In this document: piece after piece, positions 1 through 7,152 of the stretch
Layout of the letters: every line of letters begins with the position of its first letter
Numbering within the stretch: position 1 is the stretch's first letter
Source of the DNA: Burkholderiaceae bacterium
Lineage (GTDB): Bacteria > Pseudomonadota > Gammaproteobacteria > Burkholderiales > Burkholderiaceae_C
Assembly (NCBI GenBank): GCA_014879655.1
Contig: JACSRS010000138.1
Span: 1-33,686, forward strand
Direction: 5' to 3'
Length of the DNA: 33,686 nt
Translations under genes and position numbers: made by a program
The notes under the pieces: model-generated
Seen by the model: only the letters and a program-made list of their open reading frames with translations
Told to the model about the DNA's origin: nothing
Databases searched by the model: none

Positions 1-618
1 TGCAGGCGGAAACTGCGGTTGCAGCGACGGATTCGACCCGCCAGCCGGCAGCGGCGCCGGTCGGACCGGATGTATCGGCGCGGCCGGATAGGGCTGAATG
101 GCCGGCCGGGGCTGCAAGGTCGCCGGCGGCGGAACGGTTGTCACAGTCCCCCGCCCGGCCGGACCCGGCACGACCGTGACGCCGGGCGCTGCTGATGGTG
201 ACGGTACCGGCTGGACCGGCGAAAAGCGCGTATCGGCGCGAGCCGCACGGTCGCGATCCGATGACGGGCGCTGGCTCTGTACCGGATCGGGCTGGGGGCC
301 AGCTGCCGACTGGGCAGCCTCGATCCGGGTTGGCGGCGGTCGTTCGCCCGGCTGCACCGGCCGGCCACTTCTCCGGTCTGCAGGTTTCTCTGCTTCGGCC
401 GGTGGTGCTGCGGTACCCGGCGGCTGTCGAAGCGGTTGCGCCCCAACCGGCGGCGCGATCTGTGGAAATACCTGTGGCGGCGGAACGATCTGGGCTTGCG
501 CGACCTCAAGCCCAGCGACGATCAGCCAGCCCAAACCCACCCGGCGCCAACAGTGCCGCGCTTCGGCGCACTTGCGGGCCAGCACATTGACTGAGCCTGG
601 AACGATCAGGCGAAGCAT
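1..618 (-). CDS. Proline-rich secreted protein, C-terminus cut by window edge
   Basis: The minus-strand reading frame stays open for 206 codons from ATG 618 to the window edge, so the C-terminus is missing. The N-terminal region has basic residues, then a hydrophobic stretch (VGLGWLIVAGLEVAQA) ending in an AQA-type signal peptidase site near residue 42. The rest is very rich in Pro, Ala, Gln and Arg with no recognisable domain, as in low-complexity periplasmic or envelope-spanning proteins. A GTG at 585 would give a shorter signal peptide and is also possible; neither start has a clear Shine-Dalgarno sequence. The gene lies 42 bp behind the SH3-like gene in the same frame and is probably cotranscribed with it. 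Codon use (GC-rich third positions, no stops) supports coding. The function is unknown. Confidence 0.6.
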   Translation of the reverse strand, partial: MLRLIVPGSVNVLARKCAEARHCWRRVGLGWLIVAGLEVAQAQIVPPPQVFPQIAPPVGAQPLRQPPGTAAPPAEAEKPADRRSGRPVQPGERPPPTRIEAAQSAAGPQPDPVQSQRPSSDRDRAARADTRFSPVQPVPSPSAAPGVTVVPGPAGRGTVTTVPPPATLQPRPAIQPYPAAPIHPVRPAPLPAGGSNPSLQPQFPPA

Positions 619-660
619 GGTTGCCGTACGGAAACCAGGAAAGATCGGGCCCGACGCCGA

Positions 661-1200
661 CTAGCGGTAGTCTCCGCCATAAGGTGCTGACCGTGACCCG
701 CCGGGGTAAGCGCCGGGCGGCCATCCGCCGGGGCCGTATCCAGGGTTTGTGCCCTGGGTGCCCGGCTGCCACGGTTGCGGAAATCGATTGACCCAGGCGG
801 GGCGCTGAGCGTACCAGGGGCTTCGGGTGTAGTAGCTGTCCCAGTAGTTCGCCAGGTTGAAAGGCACCACGCCAACCCCCAGCAACTGGCCGTTGTTCAG
901 CACAGGCAGGGTGGTGCCGCCGTAATTGAAAACCAGATCGCCCGCGTAGGCCCAACCTCGCAACTGAACACCGGCCGAGACATCACACCATGAGTAGTCG
1001 ACCACACACCCGTGAACATTGAAAAAGACCCCCGGCGCGACCGATCTGACCAGCGGAAAACTCCTTGCCGGACCTGCGTACAGGTTCACGGCGCCGGCCC
1101 CCAGGACAACCGGCCCTTGTGCCTGCGGGACCACCTGCGCGAGGGACGCTGCGCCTGCCAGCGCCAGCAAGGTACCACCAAAGACGTGGATGGGTTTCAT
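661..1200 (-). CDS. Secreted SH3-like domain protein
   Basis: The 179-residue protein has a signal peptide (MKPIHVFGGTLLALAGAASLAQ) followed by a bacterial SH3-like segment at about residues 30-90. The segment contains the typical NLYAGPARSFPLV stretch and a pair of cysteines (VHGCVVDYSWCDV). The tail is rich in Tyr, Trp, Gly and Pro (repeated YGPGGWPPGAYPGG-like runs). Such SH3b proteins are usually periplasmic and are thought to bind peptidoglycan or other proteins; that is family knowledge, not shown here. The start at 1200 is chosen because AAAGGA lies 5-10 bases upstream and a signal peptide begins there. An upstream in-frame extension to 1512 would have no signal peptide. It is the first gene of a likely pair with the proline-rich protein. 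Confidence 0.75.
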   Translation of the reverse strand: MKPIHVFGGTLLALAGAASLAQVVPQAQGPVVLGAGAVNLYAGPARSFPLVRSVAPGVFFNVHGCVVDYSWCDVSAGVQLRGWAYAGDLVFNYGGTTLPVLNNGQLLGVGVVPFNLANYWDSYYTRSPWYAQRPAWVNRFPQPWQPGTQGTNPGYGPGGWPPGAYPGGSRSAPYGGDYR

Positions 1201-1314
1201 GGGAATCCTTTCTTCGGGAATTGACAAAGGCCCGTTGGACGCGGCGCGACTGCTCTCATTCAACGTTCGGCTGCACCGTTGTGACGACAGGGTCGCCTCG
1301 GCAACCCTTTCATG

Positions 1315-1327
1315 TTCGGTGACCGAA
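1315..1327. promoter_or_regulatory. Palindrome TTCGGT-G-ACCGAA upstream of the SH3-like gene
   Basis: This is a perfect 6-bp inverted repeat around one central base, 115 bp upstream of the SH3-like gene start. It lies in the 235-bp non-coding gap between that gene and the end of the aor operon (1201-1435). Its position suits an operator, but no regulator can be named. I see no terminator and no other gene in this gap. Confidence 0.3.
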
Positions 1328-1435
1328 AACAAGTTCTGACGAAGTGGCTGCAAACAAATGTAAGCCATGCAAGCGTTTTGCGGACCCTCCTTGGCGGGCA
1401 AACGGTCGCCAGGCAACGCGGACCACCCCAAAGAC

Positions 1436-1756
1436 TCAGCCCCCGCCCCGCTGCATGTACAGATCGAAGCGCCGCATGAAGGTGTATCGCTGCGCATCGT
1501 CAAGACCGTCAAAACGAAAGTTCACCAGCAGACGCGGCAGCCGCGCCAGGCCGATCTGGCGCGGCTCGCCCACGCTCCACGACAAGGCGAGATCCCCGTC
1601 GCCGATCTGCGCCGAAACCTCGCGACCGTTGCGTGTCCATGGGTTGTCGCCCATCGCGTTGCTCAGCCACCCCAGCCACTCGGCTTCGGTACAACCCATC
1701 TCCCGCTCGAATTGCGGGGCGTAGAACGATTGCATCAGCGAATCAGCCGCCGGCAA
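1436..1756 (-). CDS. Small conserved protein at the end of the aor operon (AorE-like position)
   Basis: This 106-residue soluble protein has no signal peptide or membrane segment and no domain I can name. It is rich in aromatic and charged residues (MQSFYAPQFEREMGCTEAEWLGWL; C-terminal RRFDLYMQRGGG). It overlaps the end of the MoaD-like gene by 14 bp, so the two are translationally coupled. In the Aromatoleum aromaticum aldehyde oxidoreductase operon, recalled as aorABCDE, two small maturation genes follow the three structural genes, and this gene occupies the fifth place. A role in tungsten-cofactor insertion or enzyme maturation is inferred from position only. The C-terminal triple glycine resembles the tail of ubiquitin-like sulfur carriers, but the protein does not otherwise look like one. 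Confidence 0.7.
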   Translation of the reverse strand: MPAADSLMQSFYAPQFEREMGCTEAEWLGWLSNAMGDNPWTRNGREVSAQIGDGDLALSWSVGEPRQIGLARLPRLLVNFRFDGLDDAQRYTFMRRFDLYMQRGGG

Positions 1757-1997
1757 TCGGTGGCCAGATGGCCAGCACGTCGCCGTTTTTCAGTTGATAG
1801 CCCGCGCGTTCCCCGGGCGGCACGTAGGTGCCATTGACCAGCACCAGATGCACGAGTTTGTCGGGCAGCGCATGGCGCTCGATCATCTGACCGATGGTGG
1901 TGTCGGGGGGCACATCGGCCGTGATGAAGTTGGTGTACCGCGCCTCGGGTGGCAGGTAGTCGGTGAGCGACGCGAACAGCTTGAACGTGATCTGCAT
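1743..1997 (-). CDS. aorD: MoaD/ThiS-family sulfur carrier of the aor operon
   Basis: This 84-residue ubiquitin-like protein has the beta-grasp pattern (MQITFKLFASLTDYLP at the N-terminus; LKNGDVLAIWPPIAGG at the end) and the essential C-terminal Gly-Gly. MoaD-type proteins carry a thiocarboxylate on that tail and donate sulfur to form the dithiolene of molybdopterin. A dedicated copy beside a tungsten aldehyde oxidoreductase probably serves that enzyme's bis-pterin cofactor. It starts 9 bp after the FAD-subunit gene ends and overlaps the next gene by 14 bp, which implies one transcript. The housekeeping moa genes are not in the window. The symbol follows the aorABCDE order and is an inference by synteny. 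Confidence 0.82.
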   Translation of the reverse strand: MQITFKLFASLTDYLPPEARYTNFITADVPPDTTIGQMIERHALPDKLVHLVLVNGTYVPPGERAGYQLKNGDVLAIWPPIAGG

Positions 1998-2006
1998 GCC
2001 GCCACT

Positions 2007-3284
2007 TTACCGGCGGCGCTCGTCGGCCGCACCGCTCCACTGGCCTTGACCTTGCCCACTGGCCAGGTAGGCGTCCATCAGTCGCGTGGGGTCGGCCAAC
2101 AGTGCGTCTTTCCAGGTACCGAGCTTCACCTGACCCTCGACCAGTCCGCGCATGACGCCGACGTGCTCGGTCCAGCCGACACAATTGCAACCCACCAGCA
2201 CATCGTCCTTGAACTGCAGGCTCAGGTGCCGGTGCGCGGCGGTGTCGGTCAGTTCCACATGCTCGCCACCCGGCTCACCTTCCCAGTTGCCGAAACTTGC
2301 TGAAATCAGTCCCAGCGTATCGAGCACGTTGATCTGCGTCACGCCGGGAAGCGACGTGCGTTGCCCCAGCATGTTCAGCGCGGCCACCCGCGCCTGCTCG
2401 GCCGCGTTGGGCTGGATCGCGCTGACGATGGTCTTGCCGCTGATCTTGTCGAAGGCTTCGGCGCAGTCGCCGGCGGCATAGATGCCGGTCACATTGGTCT
2501 GCATGTGCTCGTCGGTCAGCACACCCTGCAGGCAAGTGATGCCCGAACCTTCGAGAAATCCGATGGCGGGCCGTACGCCTGCGGCGCTGATGACGAGGTC
2601 GGCCTCGATCTGCTCGCCGCCAGACAGTGTCGCTGTCAGCGGCTTGCCCGGTTTGATGCTTTCCAGCCGGGTGCCGGTGTGAACCTCGACGCCTTTGGCT
2701 TCGCACCATTCACGGATCATGCCCCCTGCAGTCGGTCCCATCATGCGCGGCACCATGCGGTCACCCATTTCGACCACGCTGAGTTTGACGCCTCGCGCTG
2801 CGAGTGCCTCCATGATGATGCAACCGATAAAGCCCGCGCCCAACTGCAGCACCCGCGCGCCCGGCTTTGCGAGCGCCATGATAGCGCGCGCGTCATTCAG
2901 CGTCCAGCAGTGGTGCACGCCGTCGCTGTCGATGCCGCTGACCGGAGGTTTGACCGGGTGCGAGCCGGTGGCGATCAGCAAGGTGTCAAAACTCAGCGAT
3001 TCGCCGTTGTCGAGCTGCACCACGCGCTTGGCCGCATCCACCGCCGTCGCGCTTGCCTGGACCAGGTTGATCTGCAGGTCGCTCAGATGCGTCGGGCTCT
3101 TGCGCAGCCAGGTGCCTTTTTCATCGACATTGCCGATCAGCAGGTAGGGAATGGCCATGCGCGAATAAGGCGCCTCGCGTTCGTCGCCGACAACCGTGAT
3201 GCGGTCCTGCGGCGCGCGCTTGCGCAGGGTTTCGGCGGCGATGATGCCGGCGGGGCCGGCACCCAGAATGAGGTGATGGGTCAT
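2007..3284 (-). CDS. aorC: FAD/NAD-dependent oxidoreductase subunit of aldehyde oxidoreductase
   Basis: This 425-residue pyridine nucleotide-disulfide oxidoreductase family protein has an N-terminal FAD Rossmann motif GAGPAG (residues 8-13), the IATG motif near 104-107, a second dinucleotide motif GAGFIG (149-154) and the FAD-contact motif AAGDC (270-274). It resembles rubredoxin/NADH reductases but has no redox-active disulfide motif. Between the ferredoxin/W-subunit pair and MoaD, it fits AorC, the subunit that passes electrons from the iron-sulfur chain to NAD+ in Aromatoleum-type enzymes. The start at 3284 has GGAG at 7-10 bases upstream. A terminator-like hairpin lies just upstream (3295-3326) and separates it from aorB by 141 bp, whereas the neighbouring junctions in the operon are 10 bp or overlap. 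Confidence 0.87.
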   Translation of the reverse strand: MTHHLILGAGPAGIIAAETLRKRAPQDRITVVGDEREAPYSRMAIPYLLIGNVDEKGTWLRKSPTHLSDLQINLVQASATAVDAAKRVVQLDNGESLSFDTLLIATGSHPVKPPVSGIDSDGVHHCWTLNDARAIMALAKPGARVLQLGAGFIGCIIMEALAARGVKLSVVEMGDRMVPRMMGPTAGGMIREWCEAKGVEVHTGTRLESIKPGKPLTATLSGGEQIEADLVISAAGVRPAIGFLEGSGITCLQGVLTDEHMQTNVTGIYAAGDCAEAFDKISGKTIVSAIQPNAAEQARVAALNMLGQRTSLPGVTQINVLDTLGLISASFGNWEGEPGGEHVELTDTAAHRHLSLQFKDDVLVGCNCVGWTEHVGVMRGLVEGQVKLGTWKDALLADPTRLMDAYLASGQGQGQWSGAADERRR

Positions 3285-3294
3285 GGGAGGTCTC

Positions 3295-3326
3295 CAGAAA
3301 AGAAAAAGCGGCCCCGACGGACCGCT
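3295..3326 (-). terminator. Intrinsic-terminator-like hairpin between aorB and aorC
   Basis: On the minus strand, 3326 to 3307 folds into an 8-bp stem (7 Watson-Crick pairs plus one T-G) with a four-base GTCG loop. It is followed directly by TTTTTCTTTTCT (3306-3295). This is the classical form of a rho-independent terminator. It lies inside the operon, ending 10 bases before the aorC start codon and next to its Shine-Dalgarno sequence. It could attenuate transcription into aorCDE or sequester the ribosome binding site. A second hairpin (3364-3381, CCCGCC/GGCGGG, 6-base loop) lies just upstream of it. Confidence 0.72.
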
Positions 3327-3425
3327 ACTTCATTGCACCGGCGGCAGGCAGTCGGCGCGAGCCCCCGCCGATTCAGGCGGGAGCCGCGACGACCACCGGT
3401 ACGCACCAGCACATGGGGCCGGCGG

Positions 3426-5279
3426 TCAAAGGCCCAGCCGCGCTCGTGTTTCGGCCGTCGGGCGGCCTTCGCTGTCCCAGCCGCGCGCGGCGTAGTACTT
3501 CGGCATCATCTCGGCCAGCATGTTGAACTTGCCTTTCGCCGGCCCGGTCTTGCAGGCGCCTTCGGCCGTGGTCAGGCGCGCGGGCAAGCTGTCGTCCTTG
3601 GCGGTGAAACCGGCGCGGTTGTTGAACTCGCGCTCCATGTTCCAGATCCGCTCGCCGATCTTGGCCAGTTCATCCACCGTGTACTCGTCGCCACAGGCGG
3701 CCGCCATCTGGGGCGCCAGATCTTGCAGCCCCCAGGCAAAGGTCGTGAAGATGCACAGACCCGACGAATCGAATGCAGCCGTGGCATCCTGGAAAGCTTT
3801 GACCAGATCGGGTTTGCCTTCATGCTCCAGCGGGTCGGTTTTGACCGGAATGCCCAGCACTTCCGAAGCGATGGTGTAGCCTCGCAGGTGGCAGCCACCC
3901 CGGTTGCTGGTGGCATAGGCCAGGCCGATGCCCTGAATGGCGCGCCCGTCATAGGCGGGGAATTCCTGGCCTTTGGAACTCATGCTCAGTTCCGGGTGGC
4001 CGTACTTGGCGGTGAGGCGCTTGGAGCCCTGGCCGATTTCCTTGCCGAAGCCCCGGCCGTTGACCGTTTCTTCCGCCAGGAAGGCCAGCGCGTGCGCCGA
4101 GCCGAACGGCGCTTCGATGCCGATCTGCTCCTTGGTCAGCACGCCCATGTCGTACAGCTCCATCACCGCACCTACCGTGGTGCCGAAGCTGATGGGATCA
4201 ATGCCTTCCTCGTTGCACAGCAAGTTGGCATATTGCAGCGCTTCCAGGTCGTTCACGCCGTTGGCCGCGCCCAGCGCCCAGGCGGCTTCGTACTCCAGCC
4301 CGCCTGAAGCCCCGCGGTATTGCGGCTTGTTGACGATGGTGAAATGGTTTTCATCCATCTTGCTGATGCGTCCGCAGGCAATGGTGCAGCCAAAGCAGGC
4401 CTGGTTGGTCACCAGCTGCTTCTTGCCGTCGGTCTTGCGCGGCGTGGCCATGGCCTCGGCGCCGATGTCTTTGGCGCCTTCAAACTGGTTGTCGCGGTGG
4501 TTGCGGGTGGGAAGGCCGCCCACCTCGTTGATCACGCTCATCAGCACCTGTGTGCCGTAGGCTGGCAGACCCTGGCCCGTCACACCGTTGTCGGCCAGCA
4601 CTTTCTTGGCCGCATTCACCGCCGTCATGAAGGCTTTCGGATCCTTGATGTTGCCCACGCCCTTGGTGCCGCGCACGGCGATCGCCTTGAGGTTCTTGCT
4701 GCCCATCACCGTGCCCACACCGGAGCGGCCCGCCGCGCGGTGCAGGTCGTTGACCACACTGGCAAACAGCACGCCGTTTTCACCGGCCTTGCCGATGCTG
4801 GAGACGCGTGTCAGCGGATCCTGCAGGCTCTTCTTGAGCATCTCCTCGGTTTCCCAGACGCTCTTGCCCCACAGATGGCCGGCGTCCCGCAATTCGACCT
4901 GATCGTCATTGATGTACAGGTACACCGGCTTGGGCGAGCGGCCTTCGAAAATGAGCAGATCCCAGCCGGCCATCTTGAACTCGGCGCCCCAGTAGCCACC
5001 CGAATTGGAGCAGGCCACCGCGCCGGTCAGCGGGCTCTTGGTCACCACCGTGTAGCGTCCGCCGGTGCTGGCCATGGTGCCGGTCAGCGGGCCGGTGGCC
5101 CAGATGATCTTGTTGTCGGGGCTGAGCGGATCGACTTTGGCATCCACTTCTTCCACCAGATACTTGGTACCGAGGCCGCGCGAGCCGATGTAGGCGCGCG
5201 CCCATTCCATGTTCGTCGGCTCCACCGCGACCGTGCCTTTGGTCAGATTGACCCGCAGGATTTTTCCAGTCCATGACAT
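3426..5279 (-). CDS. aorB: Tungsten-containing aldehyde:ferredoxin oxidoreductase, catalytic subunit
   Basis: The 617-residue protein matches the usual family length (about 600-620). It opens with the family signature MSWTGKILRVNLTKGTV and an N-terminal AFOR_N domain with GPLTGTMASTGGRYTVVTKSP (about 63-83) and AGRSGVGTVMGSKNLKAI (183-200), which contact the tungstopterin. The [4Fe-4S] ligands are C295-X2-C298-X3-C302 and C509 (SSGLCIFTTF), the normal AOR pattern. It oxidises aldehydes to carboxylic acids at a W-bis-pterin centre, probably in the cytoplasm. It lies 10 bp after the ferredoxin-subunit gene. The neighbouring tungstate transporter and lack of molybdate genes support tungsten as the metal. 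The substrate range cannot be read from sequence. Confidence 0.93.
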   Translation of the reverse strand: MSWTGKILRVNLTKGTVAVEPTNMEWARAYIGSRGLGTKYLVEEVDAKVDPLSPDNKIIWATGPLTGTMASTGGRYTVVTKSPLTGAVACSNSGGYWGAEFKMAGWDLLIFEGRSPKPVYLYINDDQVELRDAGHLWGKSVWETEEMLKKSLQDPLTRVSSIGKAGENGVLFASVVNDLHRAAGRSGVGTVMGSKNLKAIAVRGTKGVGNIKDPKAFMTAVNAAKKVLADNGVTGQGLPAYGTQVLMSVINEVGGLPTRNHRDNQFEGAKDIGAEAMATPRKTDGKKQLVTNQACFGCTIACGRISKMDENHFTIVNKPQYRGASGGLEYEAAWALGAANGVNDLEALQYANLLCNEEGIDPISFGTTVGAVMELYDMGVLTKEQIGIEAPFGSAHALAFLAEETVNGRGFGKEIGQGSKRLTAKYGHPELSMSSKGQEFPAYDGRAIQGIGLAYATSNRGGCHLRGYTIASEVLGIPVKTDPLEHEGKPDLVKAFQDATAAFDSSGLCIFTTFAWGLQDLAPQMAAACGDEYTVDELAKIGERIWNMEREFNNRAGFTAKDDSLPARLTTAEGACKTGPAKGKFNMLAEMMPKYYAARGWDSEGRPTAETRARLGL

Positions 5280-5289
5280 CGCAGTCTCC

Positions 5290-5766
5290 TTAAGCAGCAG
5301 AGGGTTGATTGCCGAGCTTGTCGGCCCACGCGGCCATCTTGCCCAGGCCCGACCAGTTGGCGTCGATGAAGGTGATGGCGCCCGTGGGACAGGCTTCGGC
5401 GCAGGCGGGCTCGCCGCCGCACAGGTCGCACTTTTGCACCTTGCCAGTTTCCTGCACGTAATTGATGGTGCCGAACGGGCAGGCGATGGTACAGACCTTG
5501 CAGCCGACGCAGGTTGCCTCGTTGACTTCCATCGCGCCGGTCGACTTGTTCATCGTGATGGCTTCGACCGGGCAGGCATGCAGGCACCAGGCTTCGTCAC
5601 ACTGGGTGCAGGTGTAGGGAACCTTCTTTCCGGTGTGATGGAAATCGAACACCTTGATCCGGGATTTGGCGGTGGCGAAGGTGCCGTAGTTCTCGAAAGA
5701 ACAGGCCATTTCGCACTGCAGACAGCCGGTACACTTGTCTGCGTTGATGTGCAACACCTTTTGCAT
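5290..5766 (-). CDS. aorA: Four-cluster ferredoxin subunit of aldehyde oxidoreductase
   Basis: This 158-residue polyferredoxin has four cysteine groups: CTGCLQCEMAC, CTQCDEAWCLHACP, CVGCKVCTIACP and CDLCGGEPACAEACP. That gives 16 cysteines for four [4Fe-4S] clusters, as in HycB/DmsB-type electron-transfer subunits. It would carry electrons from the tungsten subunit to the FAD subunit. The start at 5766 (MQKVLHINADKC) is chosen over the upstream extension to 5847 because AGGAG lies 6-10 bases upstream and the first cluster motif begins soon after. It is the first gene of the aor operon and is divergent from the GAF/Fis regulator across a 243-bp control region. Confidence 0.92.
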   Translation of the reverse strand: MQKVLHINADKCTGCLQCEMACSFENYGTFATAKSRIKVFDFHHTGKKVPYTCTQCDEAWCLHACPVEAITMNKSTGAMEVNEATCVGCKVCTIACPFGTINYVQETGKVQKCDLCGGEPACAEACPTGAITFIDANWSGLGKMAAWADKLGNQPSAA

Positions 5767-5924
5767 GTGTGTCTCCTGTGGGTAGCGGCGCCGATGGGCA
5801 CCTTGCCTATGAATTGAAATGCATAGCCATTGTTCGACCGCTCGCAACCGATGCCGCTAGGGATAACCCGAGGTTCACATAAGCCTCGCCGGATATTCTC
5901 AAGTTGCGACACGAATCGCGGGGA

Positions 5925-5938
5925 GGTCACATGTGGCC
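5925..5938. promoter_or_regulatory. Near-palindrome GGTCACATGTGGCC in the aor control region
   Basis: Six of seven base pairs are symmetric, centred on CACATGTG. It lies about 160 bp upstream of aorA and 72 bp upstream of the regulator gene. It partly overlaps the left end of the larger inverted repeat at 5937-5961. It is a plausible operator for the adjacent regulator; that is inferred from position only. Confidence 0.35.
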
Positions 5939-5961
5939 CGTCGCTGTTCGCCGGCGACGGG
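5937..5961. promoter_or_regulatory. Perfect 8-9-8 inverted repeat between aorA and its regulator
   Basis: CCCGTCGC, nine bases, then GCGACGGG: a perfect inverted repeat of 8-bp arms in the divergent control region. It sits 48 bp before the regulator start at 6010. It may be an operator for the Fis-type HTH regulator, or a leader hairpin. Its right arm shares GGG (5959-5961) with a second stem-loop, GGGATT/AATCCC (5959-5975), so the two structures exclude each other in RNA. I saw no convincing sigma-70 or sigma-54 promoter in the region. Confidence 0.5.
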
Positions 5962-6009
5962 ATTCGCAAAATCCCGCACAATGACCCCCGACCGACGATC
6001 CGATATCCG

Positions 6010-7116
6010 ATGCCTCCCCCGCCCCAGCTTCCCGCCTTTGCCAGTGACCGGCTCGCCGTGATTGCAGGCGCGCGCCGGGCGCTGCTGCAGGAGGGCGCGC
6101 CGGCCTTGCCGGTTCCTATCGAACCGTGGATCGAGCGGTCCTGGCGCCGCTGCCTGGCAGCGGGTCATCGGCCCGAACAAACGGTTGCGTTTGACCTGGT
6201 CACGGCGCCGGCTGCCCGGCGCGCGATGGACGACAGCAGCGCACTGGTGGCGGCTGCGCGGCCGGTGATGCAGACACTGGGCCGTGCGCTGGCGCAGACG
6301 CGTTACTTTGCCATCCTGACCAATGCGCAGGGCACCGTGGTCCACGTGGACGGTCCGATCGACCGCAGTGACCGCCGCGCCGCGCTGATCACGCGCATCG
6401 GCGTCGATCTGTCAGAAGCCGCCGTGGGCACAACCGCGATCGGCGCCGCGCTGATCGAGCGGCAGACCGTCTGGCTGCACCGGGGCGAGCACTTCTTTGC
6501 CGACACCTCGGTCTACAGCTGTGCCGGCGCGCCGCTGTTCGGACCGGCCGGCGACTGCGTGGGCATGCTCGACCTGACCGGCATCGATGCACCTGAACGA
6601 CCCGAATTGCGCCACCTGGTCACGCAGTCGGCCCGGGCGATTGAAAACGCCTTGCTGATGCGCCTGCCCAATGCGCTGCTGGTGCGGTTGAACTGGCCGG
6701 GTCACCCGCCCGGCGACGACTCCGACGGGCTCGTCGGCCTGGACACCGATGGCTGGATCACCGGCAGCAACACCCCGGCGCGGCAGATGATGCCGGCGCT
6801 GGGTGGCTCGGTGCAGACTCGTGTGCACGCCAGCGAAGTCTTCGCCATGCCGTACCAGATGCTGTTTGACGCAGCCGGCTCGACCGGCGATCCGATCGAA
6901 CTGCCGCTGTGGTCGGGCCTGCGGCTGCAAGCCCGGTCACTGACGCGCAGCGCCGAAAATCCGAAGTCGGCAATGCCCGGTCGCGCCCGGCTGAAGGACA
7001 TGGAAATTGCGATGATCCGCAAGGCCGTGACCGAGGCCAAAGGCAACATCCAGCTGGCTGCCCGCAATCTGGGCATCAGCCGCGCGACGATCTACCGCAA
7101 GCTGGCCCGCCACTGA
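6010..7116 (+). CDS. AcoR-like regulator with GAF and Fis HTH domains but no AAA+ domain
   Basis: This 368-residue protein resembles AcoR/DhaR activators. The N-terminal linker (IEPWIERSWRRCLAAG, about 37-52) is the usual start of that family. A GAF domain spans about 75-215 (YFAILTNAQGTVVHVDGP; GTTAIGAALIERQTV; CAGAPLFGPAGDCVGMLDLTG). A PAS-like part spans about 235-310. A Fis-type HTH follows at 330-368 (MIRKAVTEAKGNIQLAARNLGISRATIYRKL). The sigma-54 AAA+ ATPase with GESGTGKE and GAFTGA motifs, normally between GAF and Fis, is absent, so it should not activate sigma-54 promoters. Divergent from aorA, it probably controls the aor operon in response to an aldehyde, acid or redox signal. The ATG at 6010 is preferred; a TTG at 5830 would run through the control region. 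No clear Shine-Dalgarno is visible. Confidence 0.82.
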   Translation: MPPPPQLPAFASDRLAVIAGARRALLQEGAPALPVPIEPWIERSWRRCLAAGHRPEQTVAFDLVTAPAARRAMDDSSALVAAARPVMQTLGRALAQTRYFAILTNAQGTVVHVDGPIDRSDRRAALITRIGVDLSEAAVGTTAIGAALIERQTVWLHRGEHFFADTSVYSCAGAPLFGPAGDCVGMLDLTGIDAPERPELRHLVTQSARAIENALLMRLPNALLVRLNWPGHPPGDDSDGLVGLDTDGWITGSNTPARQMMPALGGSVQTRVHASEVFAMPYQMLFDAAGSTGDPIELPLWSGLRLQARSLTRSAENPKSAMPGRARLKDMEIAMIRKAVTEAKGNIQLAARNLGISRATIYRKLARH

Positions 7117-7134
7117 ACCGGCGTGGTGGCCGGT
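7117..7134. terminator. Hairpin between convergent regulator and tupA
   Basis: ACCGGC, GTGGTG, GCCGGT forms a perfect 6-bp stem with a 6-base loop. It starts right after the regulator stop codon in the 36-bp gap before the end of tupA. There is no T-run on either strand, so it could slow RNA polymerase or stabilise transcript ends rather than act as a full intrinsic terminator. Confidence 0.35.
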
Positions 7135-7152
7135 GCCGGGCCCATCAACCCG

